Of a stretch of 64,000 nucleotides of DNA, positions 13,701-25,228 are shown piece by piece (within the stretch, counting starts at the first letter, position 1; each line of letters opens with the position of its first letter). The stretch is from Haliclystus octoradiatus (taxonomy: Eukaryota; Cnidaria; Staurozoa; Stauromedusae; Haliclystidae). A program made the position numbers and the translations under genes. The DNA lies in assembly GCA_916610825.1 (NCBI GenBank), contig OU744452.1:6253021-6317020 (forward strand), given 5' to 3'. Below the pieces are notes generated by a model. The model was not told the DNA's origin. It worked only from the letters and a program-made list of their open reading frames with translations, and did no database searches.

Positions 13701-14482
13701 CGAAAGTGGATCCGACAGTAATTCTGATCCAATCAGACCTTTTGAAGCAATTTTGTTACATTAAAATGTGCAAATTTGCTGAAAATGAAATAAATTTTGT
13801 GTCTAGGAGTATTTTGTTTATATTCTCATAACGTGTAAGGGTTTCCAAAAAACCCCTGTGTCTTGTAATAAGGTGTATATTGACTGATTTGACTGAAAAC
13901 AGAATTAGCAACCATTTGAATGGATATTTGAATGGATGTTTGACTGTTGCATTTATAACTTCAGTTTCAATTATATAACACAATTACAATTTGAGTAATG
14001 TCTATATTAATTTTAGAATTTGTTTTTCCTCTGATCAACAGTTGTTGTTTATTTCCAATTTATTTTGCATAGATTATGACTTATATTACCTCTTTAATAA
14101 ATCAATATTTAAGGAAGTTATTTAAATTTACTATCAGACTTTATCTAATACTTGTAAACATATTTGTGTACACAATTCTGAAACTGAAGCTACGCTGTCT
14201 TTTCAATTGTCATCTTTCAGTGTTCATTTTCAAAAAATACAATTAAACATAATTATTCATATATATTTAGCTATTGTATTTAACATGAAAAAATATCGAA
14301 TGTTTCTATAATCGTACTTATTATTCATTCTCAGATGTGCTAATAGAATACCTTATGACGTGGAAAGAGTTCGTACGTTCAATTGTGAACCTCATGTATC
14401 TGGTCGCTATCTGGCTGTTTGGATTGCTTATGGCGATAGTCCCTATCTTACAATGGCGGAAGTGAGAGCGTTTGGGTATTAG
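10782..14482 (+). CDS. secreted TSP1 plus F5/8-type (fucolectin-like) domain protein, three exons
   Basis: Exon a (10782 or 10787 to 10951) encodes one thrombospondin type 1 repeat: the W-x-N-V-S-A-C-S-E-T-C-N-S-G core, then R-E-C and three further Cys. Exon b (12406-12712) encodes the first two thirds of a discoidin/F5-8-type domain of the fucolectin kind: N-K-P near the start, C-S-K-A-I-D-G-K, then YWWYVDLGAQRTISKVMIYN-type core strands. Exon c (14335-14482) completes it with an R-x-F-N-C block, SGRYLAVWIA, L-x-M-A-E-V-R-A-F-G-Y and a TAG stop. Junctions agree in phase: CAAG|gtaata (phase 1) to cttag|ATTTAG, and AAAAT|gtgagt (phase 2) to tcag|ATGTGC. Such modules usually bind glycans or matrix. 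The 5' end is uncertain: it may connect to the PAN exon at 6978 through an unseen exon. Confidence 0.8.
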
Positions 14483-14879
14483 TTTATTGATTGACAATTT
14501 GTCTCAGCGGGGTTGTACGTAGCTGTTGCGTCATCCTTAATTGTATACTACCCTACTACTTTCACTTTATATTCATATTTGGTGTTTGTATATTAAGACG
14601 ATGGTACAATGTAAAACGAACTTTGTATACTTGTATACCTATCTTCGAGTACTTGCAGAAGCATCATGATATCATTTTGGGATTCACTTAATTTATAGCA
14701 CGGCACAAATGTAACTTCATATTAAAGTCAAGTTATTATTATATTCCATACTATTAGGAATAAATATCACGAACAATGCTATCGATTTCTGTTTACGATA
14801 ACACTTACTCTGTTGAGGATGAATAAATCTGATCTGACTGTTCTGATAATTATTGCGTATGTAATGCCCAGAAAACAAT

Positions 14880-15257
14880 AGTAAGTAATGTAGACGATGT
14901 CGCCCGTCTGAAAGCATCCTTACCACTCCTCTATTTCTAAATGAGTAGCTTTTTTCGCCGAAAGAAATGATTTTGAACGCTCTTTGTTAATCTCAGCCAC
15001 GACACGGCAGATCAAAATCAACAGATTTCATAGCAGAAAGGTTTCAATTGTCAATGCGCAACGATGCGCCGCAGCTACTTACAATGCAATTTCCTCTCGG
15101 CCATTCCATCTTACACCCTTAGATGGTACTCGTTTGATGTTTCAGATAAAGTCAAGGCTGAGTTGACCTTCTGGGGTGGGGGGATTTGAACATCAATCGA
15201 TCAGATATGATCCGATCCAAAGTTTGGTTGTTCTGCCATCTGAGCTAATCCTCACAA
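14880..15257 (-). mobile_element. tRNA-derived SINE, copy 2, with 10-bp target duplication
   Basis: Same family as 4190-4564: minus-strand head with GATTAGCTCAGATGGCAGA followed by the shared body. The flanking direct repeat AGAAAACAAT (14870-14879 and 15258-15267) is perfect. Copy 3 starts about 230 bp further on in the same orientation. Confidence 0.9.
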
Positions 15258-15483
15258 AGAAAACAATGACAAAACACAATGTCATTAATAGCATCAATGA
15301 AATTATGAACAATTTTACGATTGATGCCATGACCAGATAATACCTATGCAACATCACAACTGGTGTTTCTTTAACAATAATTTCCACACTAGTTTGGCAA
15401 AAACTGGGAAATCCAGACCTATACAGTCCGCTATAACAAATCTATAGGATGATAATGGTTTATCTGTTAACGGTCAATCTATT

Positions 15484-15777
15484 AGCTTAGAGCAATAATG
15501 CTAAACGATCTTTAATGATCTCAGGACAAGACAATGCAGAGCAATTTTAACAGATTTTATTGCAGATGGGCCTCGATTGTCAATGCGCAACGATGCGTTG
15601 CAGCTACTCACAATATATTTCCCTCTAGAAAATTCAATTCACCATAGGTAGAAGGTAATCATTTGATGTGTTAGATAAAAACAAGGCTTAGTTGACCTTC
15701 AGGAGATTTGTGCTATAGTCGATCAAATTTGATCCTATCTGAAATTCGGTTGCTCTGCCATCTGAGCTAGTTCTCCA
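15484..15777 (-). mobile_element. tRNA-derived SINE, copy 3, 3'-truncated
   Basis: The tRNA-like head ('tctgccatctgagcta' read on the plus strand) and body match copies 1 and 2 with more substitutions. The distal 80 or so bases of the body are absent and no target duplication was found, so this is an older, truncated copy. Confidence 0.8.
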
Positions 15778-17904
15778 TTAAAAATCGACGACATGTCAAG
15801 ATGACAACACCATGACACGTCGAAGTAACGATATCTTATTTTAGGGAGTGAAGAAAAGTGATATGCTATAGTTCATTACTCTCTAGATGAGATTCGTAGT
15901 GGGAACGAGGTTTGCTTAGTGTATACCGGAATCCGCACCATTTTGGCTTCTTAATACCCGACAATGTTGCCGGAATCTGTATCCATTACTGGGAACAGGA
16001 TTCTGCACATTCAGAATAGTAACACTCTCGTAAAAAAGGAAACAAATTGCTCAGCGTTGGAGAATGGCAGCAGAGCATCTATTTTTATTTGCGTAATCAA
16101 CATAGAAATGACCCGAATAGATTGATAAAAGGTCTCCAACTCCTATTAATAATGTCATAGATAAGATTAATTATTAGTAAGCAGTTTCTTACAAAAATCT
16201 ATAATGCAATATCGATTTTTGGTTAGCATTGTATGTTATCACGTCCAAAATATTTTGATAACTGGCACACACACTATTGATGACTATCCAGTTACGGTTA
16301 CTGATAACTGTAATTTACAATTAGTTGACGATTGTATACTGTAGCTTAAGTATGTGTCTAATATGATTTCGTGAAACTGGCAAGTTCATGTTTACTATCT
16401 ATTCTGTCTCGATTCATAAGCAGGATACAAATGAATGGATAGGAATTTTGATATCGTAGTTCATATTAACACGCCAATATTTCAAAGCTATATTAAATTA
16501 CATTGTTGAAATAGAATTGAGAAAGTGTTTCTCGAATGGAATACAGATGCTGGATTCAAGAGATAAAAGCAGATTGTAAAATTCAAATTTGATAGACAAA
16601 TTAGAATTGAGCACGTGATAGCTGAGCACCGACGGATCTTCTCTAATACATTGAAAAGAGCAGATTGCAATCAATTTAATACAATATTACTGTTCATTAG
16701 TGATGCTTACAGAGTATTCTACTACATTGAATTTAACTTGAATTTTCAATGACGAGGAAATTTGGAGTTAAAATTCTAATTATATTCTGGCACTTGTTAG
16801 AAGTGAATGTCTTCTATAGCAGTAAAAAATACGAGCGAATGACCAATCATGGTATCAGCAGATAACAATTCATAAATCGCATCATCCCCTGCTGGAATAA
16901 TCTTCCACAATCCATTGTCACATCACAAACTATACAAACATTTATAAAGAATTTCTAAGAACATGATTTAAACGGCACGTGCATAATGCGTAATGGAGTA
17001 AGCAGATAAAAGTAACATAAGACAATCGAAATATCAACACATTCAAGTATGAGGATTGCCAATTATTATAGTTTACAGTTTCGGATCTCATCGTCCACTT
17101 ACGGAACAACGATTTTAAAGACGAAAGAAAATCCACTTGCTGCAATATTTTGTAAGTGGTCGACTTTGCGCTTGAACTCAGAAGGAGCTCGTCAAGTTTC
17201 TCGTCTGTCTTTTCTCTAAACCTTGACATAGCATGTCAATTATGATCTGTACATGTTTCTGAATCAAAATTAAGGTCATGCTGCTTCATTGATATTTTGT
17301 TTGTTTTATTGTTTCTCGTTTAAAGGATGGCCCAAAACTCCCATCACTTCACAAGTAGAAGCGTGCATGCTCAAAAACCAATCAAATCGATAGGATTCCT
17401 TACGTCATTTTGGAACATAAATTCATATCATTATTGACTTTCATTTTCACGTTCTTATATTTATTATTATTAGCAAAACTCTCTTATATATTGGTTGTCT
17501 TGGATAACCAATTAAGAAAAGTATCGCAATTTGTAAATTGTGTATTTGCGGCCACAGGTAAGAGGAGCGTTACTTCATCTATTTACCAGTCAAGATTTTC
17601 ACGGATAACTTAACAACATGATAAGGGAATTTTATATCGTATACAAATAATGATTGACATTATTGGATACTAGCCTCTCACGGAGAGGACACCTGTCTAT
17701 AATTGTAACAATTCACCTACGTCATATCTTGGAATCTTGCGAAATATTGTGAAGGGCACGGAAGTGTTTTAACGACATCCGTGTTTTTGAGAATTTATGA
17801 TCAGTGCTGGTCAATAATCTATATTAACTTCACATATGTTGCTATGAAATTGTAATCTTTACTGCTAGTGTGCTTATTACTGATTTTTGATAACAACTTA
17901 CGAA
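15778..17904. other. no supported gene
   Basis: A 95-codon frame on the minus strand (16942-17229) and a hydrophobic 49-residue frame at 17410-17558 (+), ending in a donor-like CACAG|gtaaga, were examined. Neither has a recognisable domain or a partner exon. The rest is AT-rich spacer. Confidence 0.4.
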
Positions 17905-19860
17905 GAAAATGACACCAACAAGGTCAAAAATTGATGAAACTGATGTAAGCCATTAAATCCGATATTTATAAAGAGGTTCTAAAAGAAGTCATTCTCGATG
18001 TAGTTAAGGACTTACAATTTGACGTAAAGCAACTAAAAGAAACGGTACTGAAGCAAGAAATGACCATCCAAGACCTTCATTCTCAAATTTTAAAGCAAGA
18101 CAAAGATATTGAGCGTCCGAAAGCTGCTTCCACCAAACAAATTCGTCGCAGCAACATTGATACGTTAAAATTTTCTGGCATAAACCATCAAGGAAATAAT
18201 ATAGAAGTGAAAAATATAATTATAGAAATTGCCTCAGAAAAACTTGGAGTTGAAATCCAGCCATCATAAATTTTAACATCAGTATTATTACGAAAGAACC
18301 ACAGAACATCAGAGCAATCTGGGTGCAAGAACAATATGCAAAACAATAATGACTTCTAAAGTGAGCTAGTCGATGTAACTTTTTCTAACATCTGGACAAG
18401 GAGAGCAATGTACTCATCAAGGAGAAATTTGAAGTCCACAGGCATATTTGTCTCTGAAAATTTAACCAAAGGAACGTCCAATCTGTTCTATAAATGCCAC
18501 CAATTGAAGAGAGATGGGAACCCCTTGCTGCATGGTCTTATGATCTAAAAGTTTACATGAGCTATTTGGAGAGAAAAATCTTGCAGATAAGTGATGAAGA
18601 TGAGCTGTTAATTTTACTTTATTATATTTTTTTCTCTATGTTTATATATTTGATAAATTATAGTTTATACAGTAGGGTTACATTCAATCAGCTAGTTAGG
18701 CTATCTTGCCCTTGATGATGTTGATGATAAACATCTCACTCTTGGTTCTCAAAATGTTCGTAGCATATTAAAAAACCATGAAAAACTTTCGGAATTTTTA
18801 TCCCAGACCAACATTAACATCTTGGCATTGCAAGAGATCTGGCAAGAAGGAGCCACTTTTATTCCCACTTACAATTTTGTTTGTAGAGAACGACAAAATA
18901 GGAGAGGTTGTGGTGGTTGGTTTTGCTGGTCATGACTCACTCACTTTATCTGTCTGTGATAACCTTACAACTATCAGTGACGACCTTGAAGGCTTTACAA
19001 TTGAAACTCCTTCTTTTTCTATTTTGTCTATATTTATATCCAACCTAAATCAATACTCTCAAAATCTCGTGATGCTTTGAAAAGCATTTTGAATAAAACT
19101 AGATAACAAAACTGTTTTTATGTTAGGTGATTCCAACACTAATCTTCTTGTTTCTTCATGTAAATCCCAGCATCTCATTGATTCATTATTTTACTTAAAA
19201 TATTTTCATTGATTTCTAAACCTACACGTTTAACACACAAATCCTACACACTGATAGACAATATCTTCACTAATTCAAGGCATTCTATTTCCAGTGGTCT
19301 TATTACATCAGATATTTCTGATCATTTTTGCCCTTTTACATCAAACGGCAACCACTGTACCCCTTCGTAGAAAATATGTTTTCGTGCTATAGGTCCAAAT
19401 AACATGGCACAGTTCAAGCATTTGCTTTCTCTGTGTGATTGGTATTTACATAACACATGCCAATTGAATCTTTTCAAAAATTTCAGTTTAACATCAACAC
19501 TTGTCTTGAAACTGCTTGTCCTGTGATCAATAAGCCTTCTGGTGGAAGAAATCACAGTCTACACTCATGGTTAATACCTTCTTTGCTCATCTCTCGCAAG
19601 AGAATACAGCTTTTATACAACAAATGAACCAGAACAAAAAATATCAATGTAAAGGCAATCTATGATTCATACAGCAAATTGTACAACAAATTAATTAGAA
19701 AAGGTAAGACTATTTATAGGAACACTTTCTATGATGAAAACAAAGCAACATCAAGTCGATTTGGAAGGCAACAAATGAAATCCTTGATAGAAACAAAAAC
19801 AAAAATGGATATCCAAACTTGTTTAATTTGAGCGATAAGAAATTCATGAAAAGCATTTTA
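17905..19860 (+). pseudogene. LINE remnant: ORF1 and endonuclease part of ORF2, many frameshifts
   Basis: ORF1 (about 17910-18620) shows a coiled-coil-like stretch (K-E-V-I-L-D-V-V-K-D-L, then Q-L-K-E-T-V-L-K-Q-E) followed by an RNA-binding type region with the K-S-T-G-I-F-V-S-E-N-L-T-K signature of non-LTR ORF1 proteins, spread over several frames. From about 18730 ORF2 starts an AP-type endonuclease: Q-N-V-R-S-I, then I-L-A-L-Q-E-I-W, then F-M-L-G-D-S-N, then S-D-H-F. Stops and shifts interrupt it throughout and the sequence stops before any reverse transcriptase. It is a different family from the LINE at 56828. Confidence 0.8.
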
Positions 19861-20259
19861 TATAGGAGGTTGATAGCCGTTTTGGTATCGAAATAATAAA
19901 ATTTCGAGTGACTATCCGGTAGGTTTCATTTTCCCTCATTTGCCGTAAGATCCTAACGCTGGTCAATATAGAATGGAGTAAGAATATTTATTCCTGTGTG
20001 TAGACGACTCTACTCACTCATGAGTATTGCTTGATAAGTAACGATGTTTAATCAGCAACCAGCAATCAGAAATATTCAATTACCTCATCGGGTTCACTAA
20101 GGTCAAGAATTGTTCTACCCTTAGCACTCTTTACTGTTTTTATCTGACTGATTTGTCAACTCATTGTAAATTCAGGCTTATTCCTTTTTAATGTTGTACT
20201 AATATAGAGGCTGTTTGGCATTCCTCGGGATTGGGAAAATCAATATGGACATGTAAGGA

Positions 20260-21170
20260 TTAATCAATCATTGAAGATAATCGTGATGAGTCCTGTAAGC
20301 CACCTTCCCGTGTTCGAATCATATGATCAGCTACGTTCATATCTCTAGTGTAGATTGTTGCAGGTTTATTGGTATGAAACTGCAAATTAATGTTAAAGTG
20401 TGGCTTTAACACAGCCTCAAATAGATGATTGAAAGCTGGTTCAATGAAATGATGATATGGTGTGATCATTCTCACTTGATTTGTGATTAAATTTTGCTCC
20501 GTTTTCTTAGAGTGACTTTTCGAATGTGTGATGTATGTGTTGAGTATCATATTAAACGTTTTCCTCTGTGGGTAGCCTTTGGTACAGAACAACAAATAAC
20601 ACATGTACAAGCGCAAGATGATGATGTTTTGATCAAATATAATGCGCAAATAGCGAATACTTTGCATTTTAGCTATTCCTCATTTTGTAGCAGGGTTATG
20701 TTGTGATTTAAAAGGCAAAATATTACGTACATCTGCAGGTATAAATCTGATTTTACTATCCCCTCATGCGCGTAAACATTAATATATAAGAATGCAACAT
20801 TCGTTGGTGAGAATTTTGCTGTGAATTTCAGGCGAGTGTGCACATTAATGAGGCCACCGATGAAAGCTTTAATTGAGTCGATATCGTGTCGCCATATTAA
20901 AAATATGTCATCCAGATAGCGAACCCAAAACGCTGGCTTGTACTCTTGGCTTGATTTCTAATGTTCCTCTACCTCAGCCATGTAAATGTCAGCATAGCTT
21001 GGTGCACAACTGCTACCTATTGCGGTGCCAGATATTTGCAGGTAAAATTGGTTATCGAACATAAAATAATTTGTCGATAGGATCATATGAATACTATCAA
21101 GCAATGCCGAAATTGGAGGTCCTTTGTAAATCCGATTGTGTTTGGTCACAAATGACCATGTAACGGCTAA
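20260..21170 (-). pseudogene. Penelope-like element reverse transcriptase fragment
   Basis: Read on the minus strand, 21149-20958 carries the motif L-Q-I-S-G-T-A-I-G-S-S-C-A-P-S-Y-A-D-I-Y typical of Penelope-like RTs. A frame-shifted segment (about 20955-20760) has the catalytic R-Y-L-D-D-I-F. The 135-codon frame 20667-20260 carries the C-terminal part with K-P-A-T-I-Y-T-R-D-M-N-V-A-D-H. Frameshifts separate these parts, and no GIY-YIG endonuclease is visible after it. At its 5' side it abuts the RNase H part of a Ty3/gypsy element, so one was inserted in, or fused to, the other. Confidence 0.75.
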
Positions 21171-22967
21171 TAATTCCAGCTCAATAGTGGCATAGCGTGA
21201 CTCAGCATCAGATAAATACCTTGATCGTAGGTACGGGAGGCATCAGTATGCAGTTCTGTTGTAAACTAATATCAAACTGCTTGAGGAATGGAAGTGAAAC
21301 TAGTGTCTTCTTGACACTGTCAAATGCATTTTGGTGAAGTTCAGTCCATATAAATTCGTTACGAATAGATAATAAATCACGTAATGGCTCTGAACTGAGC
21401 AACTTCTTTCGAGAAGTGTCCTTATTGACTAACCATTCCCATAAATGAACGTAGTTCAGAAATATTGGTAGGAGCTGGAAAGTCAGTAATCGCTTCAACT
21501 CGTCTGGGTGTAGCACTAATATCATATTTGCTTCGGATTCGAGCTCAATTAGAAGTTGAGTTGGAATAAGAAAGTATGAGACCCCTTTACAAATATATAT
21601 TTTCATCTTGGTGCTATATGTAACTAGAATACCACGGCAATGTAAAACGCCAAGCACTTGTAAAGGTGAACCATTAGTAGCAGATAACTGGTCTGAGGTG
21701 TGGTTTAAACGAGACAAAGGAATATTTTAATGTCCATCAATAGGGTGTCACTTGCAATGCAAACTTCATCGCCAGTATCAGGAATACCACTAACAGTTAT
21801 TTCCTTGCGATGTGTCAATGATAATGCTAGAGAGATGTGTTGACATTTTGATGTGACCTTAGGTGTGGTATGTGAAACAGCATTTAGCTTCACACTTTCA
21901 ATTATGTGTGAAACATCATTTGTAACTTTATTAATGTCCACTTTACCAGAACGACACACAGGTCTTATATGATCTTTCTTGTTACAATTATGACAAGTTT
22001 TATCCTTAGCCCAGCAAGATTGTGGATCATGACCATGATTGATTTTATCACAATGCTTGCAGGGGACAGTGTTAGATTTCGTATCTGAAGCTTTTTTACG
22101 AAGTTTCATGATGAACATTAGTTACATGAGCAGGCTGAGCCGTTTTAGAGACCTCTTCGTTTCGTGCAGTTTCTTCGGATTCACATAATTTTTTGATAAT
22201 AAAAATAGATACGCCTTCATCGAGAGCACTAAATTTTCGTCTGATTTCAGCGTCATAAAGTCCTTCTATAATGAAGTCCCCCAATGAGCACTCGTGACAA
22301 TGGGGACAGGGGTCCGTAAGATGAAATAATTTCAGTTTTTCACGATAGAATGCACAAAACGGTTCATTCTCACCTTGTGAATACTGCATAAATGCTGCAC
22401 GACGTATCGGCAGATTATCTTTCTGCCGATCTAATTTATGTAATAATGTATTTGTATTAATAGTGCTTTGATCTACATTCAATACCAATCGGACAGTATC
22501 TTGAGTGTTTCTTGTGTATCAAAGTGTTTCTTGAGTCATACGAGAAAGTAGAAATGAAACTTGCTGTTGACTAGGGCAACGAGTAAGGCCCGTAAATGAT
22601 AAGTAGTTATCTATTTGACGTCTCCAGTCCAAAAACTGACCATACGTAAGGTTATCGGATAATTTATCTGGAAGTGGGAAAGCTCTCGATAGGCGTATCC
22701 CGAAGGTGAGTTTTCAATATTACTCACTGGCACACTTTCAATAACAAGAGAATCGTCGTCGCATGCATCAGGCAAAATAGATGCCGCAGTCTCAGTAGTG
22801 GTATTAAGGCCAGTAAGTTGTGCCATAAATGCAGATAACGAGCTCTCCATACGCTTTTCAATCGAATTCATACGGGCAGCGAGATTGACATTATCGTCAA
22901 AAAGGGACAGCTCCACATTAGCATTGCCCTTCTTTCGTGCCTTCGATTTTGGAGTTTTATCAGGCAT
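21171..22967 (-). pseudogene. Ty3/gypsy element: gag, protease and RNase H remnants, RT core deleted
   Basis: In minus-strand order: a gag N-terminus starting at 22967 (basic K-S-K-A-R-K-K then a helical region), a gag capsid-like part (22488-22096) with F-C-A-F-Y-R-E-K-L, a zinc knuckle C-H-N-C-N-K-K-D-H-I-R-P-V-C near 22000, a protease active-site D-T-G near 21775, and the RT thumb/tether with L-R-D-L-L and I-W-T-E (about 21380). RNase H traces (H-T-D-A-S, then A-T-I-E-L-E-L-L-A-V-T-W) run to about 21172. Most of the RT palm, including the YxDD box, is missing. Several frameshifts make it non-functional. Confidence 0.85.
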
Positions 22968-23132
22968 AACGTTTAATGTAAACGATATAACATATACAGA
23001 ATGATAATATATTATATATCAAACTAAACAAGATATAATAATAAACAATGGTATAAGTTCAAAAATATCAACTGCGTCATGTGATGTCTCAATATAATGT
23101 GACAATTGATCATGTTTACGCTAGATACAAGG

Positions 23133-23613
23133 TGTTAATAATAAGATCTAGCTGTTAGTTAACACAAATATAACACTATATCCATCATATAATTTGCCGA
23201 AGCATAGCGTCATAAGTGAGTCAATTCAAGTCAACTATATGCTTGTGGTTGAGGAAGCCCACGTTTCAGATGCACATAACAGAACAGGTTCTATCGTATG
23301 TATGAATAGTCGTAGCTTAACAAGAATGTTAACATCAGACGTCCAAATTTATTTAGGTCTCTTGTTCTATCCGATCCTGGCCTCCATCTTGGGTTAGATC
23401 ATGTGAAGGAGTACAGAATTTGCACTTACTTTAAACGAATTTAATAGTTCCAGATGTGATCATTTTATTATGTTCTCACAAAAAAATACAGTATGATTTC
23501 ATACGTATGATGTTATTATCATTCACAAGGACGACTAACAAATTCTGATTACAGTTAACACATACGCAGTAGATATAGGAATATAAGGGTGTTAGATTTG
23601 TGACATCAAAACA
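23133..23613 (-). repeat. probable long terminal repeat between pol end and gag start
   Basis: The 800 bp between the pol C-terminus (ending near 23754) and the gag start (22967) lack coding sequence, where an LTR is expected. On the minus strand a segment beginning TGTTTTGATGTCACA and ending TTATTATTAACA has the TG...CA ends usual for LTRs. No second copy is present in the window to confirm the borders, and the primer-binding site was not identified. Confidence 0.35.
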
Positions 23614-23753
23614 TATCGCTTTTTTAAAATTAATTATTTATTATTAATTAAATTAATTATTAATTAATTATTAAATGATACACAATTAAATTCAAATATC
23701 TTATTAATAATCTGAGTAATTAGGTAAAATCTTTTGAGAACAATGTCAAGTAG

Positions 23754-24785
23754 TCAAGTAGAGACACATGGTATAATAGATTGTCGTGTGCTTCGACGTG
23801 GCTGTGATACAGTAACATCAGTATTGTCGTAATCATCAATATCACGATGAATAAGACCTAAAAATCGACGATTACGCCAGTTAATTGGATCAGACAATAA
23901 TTGAATAAGATAATCACGGTAGTTAGCCAATACAATAATTCCATATTCTATCAAATGGTTTGAAGTTTCATCTTGAATACAAACAAGATCTCTGATATGA
24001 ATTCAAGGTAAAGGTCCGGCATGTTGATTATAATATGCTTTAGTGTTCTTGGAATCTTTAATAAGCTTGGAATCAATTGCTTGGACTGTTTTCTACCATT
24101 CAGGACTAAAAGTGCGGTAATGTCCCAGTACACATTAGCGAAATAAATGACAATATACCCTCTGACTAGGCGATAAACCTTCATTTCTTGGCGTGTCACG
24201 TAACTCAAGTAAACCTTGTAAAAATGACTCTGAATGTACATCTCCATTGGTAGTCTTAGCAAGTAAATATTTGAAAGCCTTTATACTACATTCATCATGA
24301 CCATTACTTTGTGTAAAATAAGTGGATGATGGGTAAAGTAGTGTAGAGGGTATCGCCCTACCAAAGGCACACGTACCATTCCTCTATTTCTAGAGGAACT
24401 GCTATTTTCGATGAGAGAAATGATTTTAAAAGCTCTTTACTGATCTCAGCCGATCTCTTTACTGATTTCGATTGTCAATGCGCAATGATGCGCCGAAGCT
24501 ACTCTCAATGTAATTCCACCTTGACCATTCCGTCAGCCATACTAAGATGGTATTCATTTGATGTTTCAGATATAGTCAAGGATAAGTTGACCTTCGAGGT
24601 ATTTGAACCACAGCCGATCACATATAATCCGATCTGAAGTTCGGTTGCTCTGCCATATGAGCTTATCCGCCGATCCGGATGATGGGGACCAAGATACACC
24701 CCAACGTGATAAGAAAGAGGTAAATTGGTCTGACAAAAATTGTGGTCCAGCATCAGATATAAACTTGCAATGCACACCAGTATGA
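23754..24785 (-). pseudogene. Ty3/gypsy integrase, split by a SINE
   Basis: The minus-strand frame at 24785-24690 carries the integrase core with S-D-A-G-P-Q-F and W-G-V. After the SINE (24334-24676) the core resumes with Q-S-N-G-H, followed by G-L-L-E-L-R-D-T-P-R-N-E-G-L-S-P and, after a further shift, the C-terminal tail with R-R-S-T-R-Q near 23790. The first catalytic residues lie upstream and are not present. It is followed by the probable LTR and then by a gag gene, so two elements or a rearranged one are involved. Confidence 0.85.
24334..24676 (-). mobile_element. tRNA-derived SINE, copy 4, inserted in gypsy integrase
   Basis: Same family as copies 1-3, with a small internal duplication (ctctttactgat twice). 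The perfect 10-bp target duplication is GGATGATGGG at 24324-24333 and 24677-24686. Because integrase sequence lies on both sides, the SINE landed after the retrotransposon was in place. Confidence 0.9.
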
Positions 24786-24786
24786 A

Positions 24787-25228
24787 TAAAATGGTGTTTG
24801 ATTATAGCAATAATCTGAGAGGTTGAACGGTGAAGGGTTATGTTGCCATTAGGAAATGAAAGGGAATCCTGAAAGGCGGTCAGTGTAAGAAATTCTAACT
24901 ATTGTAACAATAAACCACAAGTAAGTTAAGAACCAAAGAATCTCATTGTTTTTATATCACTCATACTGTATCTGCCCTTATGGATACATCTGACAAATTT
25001 CCATGTTGCTCTCCACAAGGGACTGGAGCATAAACAATACATTTATAACTAGTGACATCATTTCACATAATTAGTAAATATGCATATACATCTACAAATT
25101 ATACTTCAAAGTCTACACTTGAAAAATAAAAGTATATATATAAAATTTAAGGTATTGAAACAACTAACATTTCGTTACGAAAAAAAAATATGTTTCCAAA
25201 AGTACAGTTTCATATTTATATTACTTAA
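24787..25228. other. no gene seen
   Basis: AT-rich junction between the gypsy remnant and the Helitron helicase remnant. It may contain the Helitron 3' terminus, but no convincing hairpin followed by a CTRR end was recognised. Confidence 0.35.

Noticed and set aside
16942-17229. 95-codon minus-strand frame with a charged N-terminus
   Set aside because: No domain, no partner exon, no signal peptide; could be chance.
24505-24777. Minus-strand frames of 90 and 69 codons, and the similar ones at 4386 and 15193
   Set aside because: Their shared part is translation of the SINE tRNA-like head, so the resemblance between them reflects the repeat and not a protein family.
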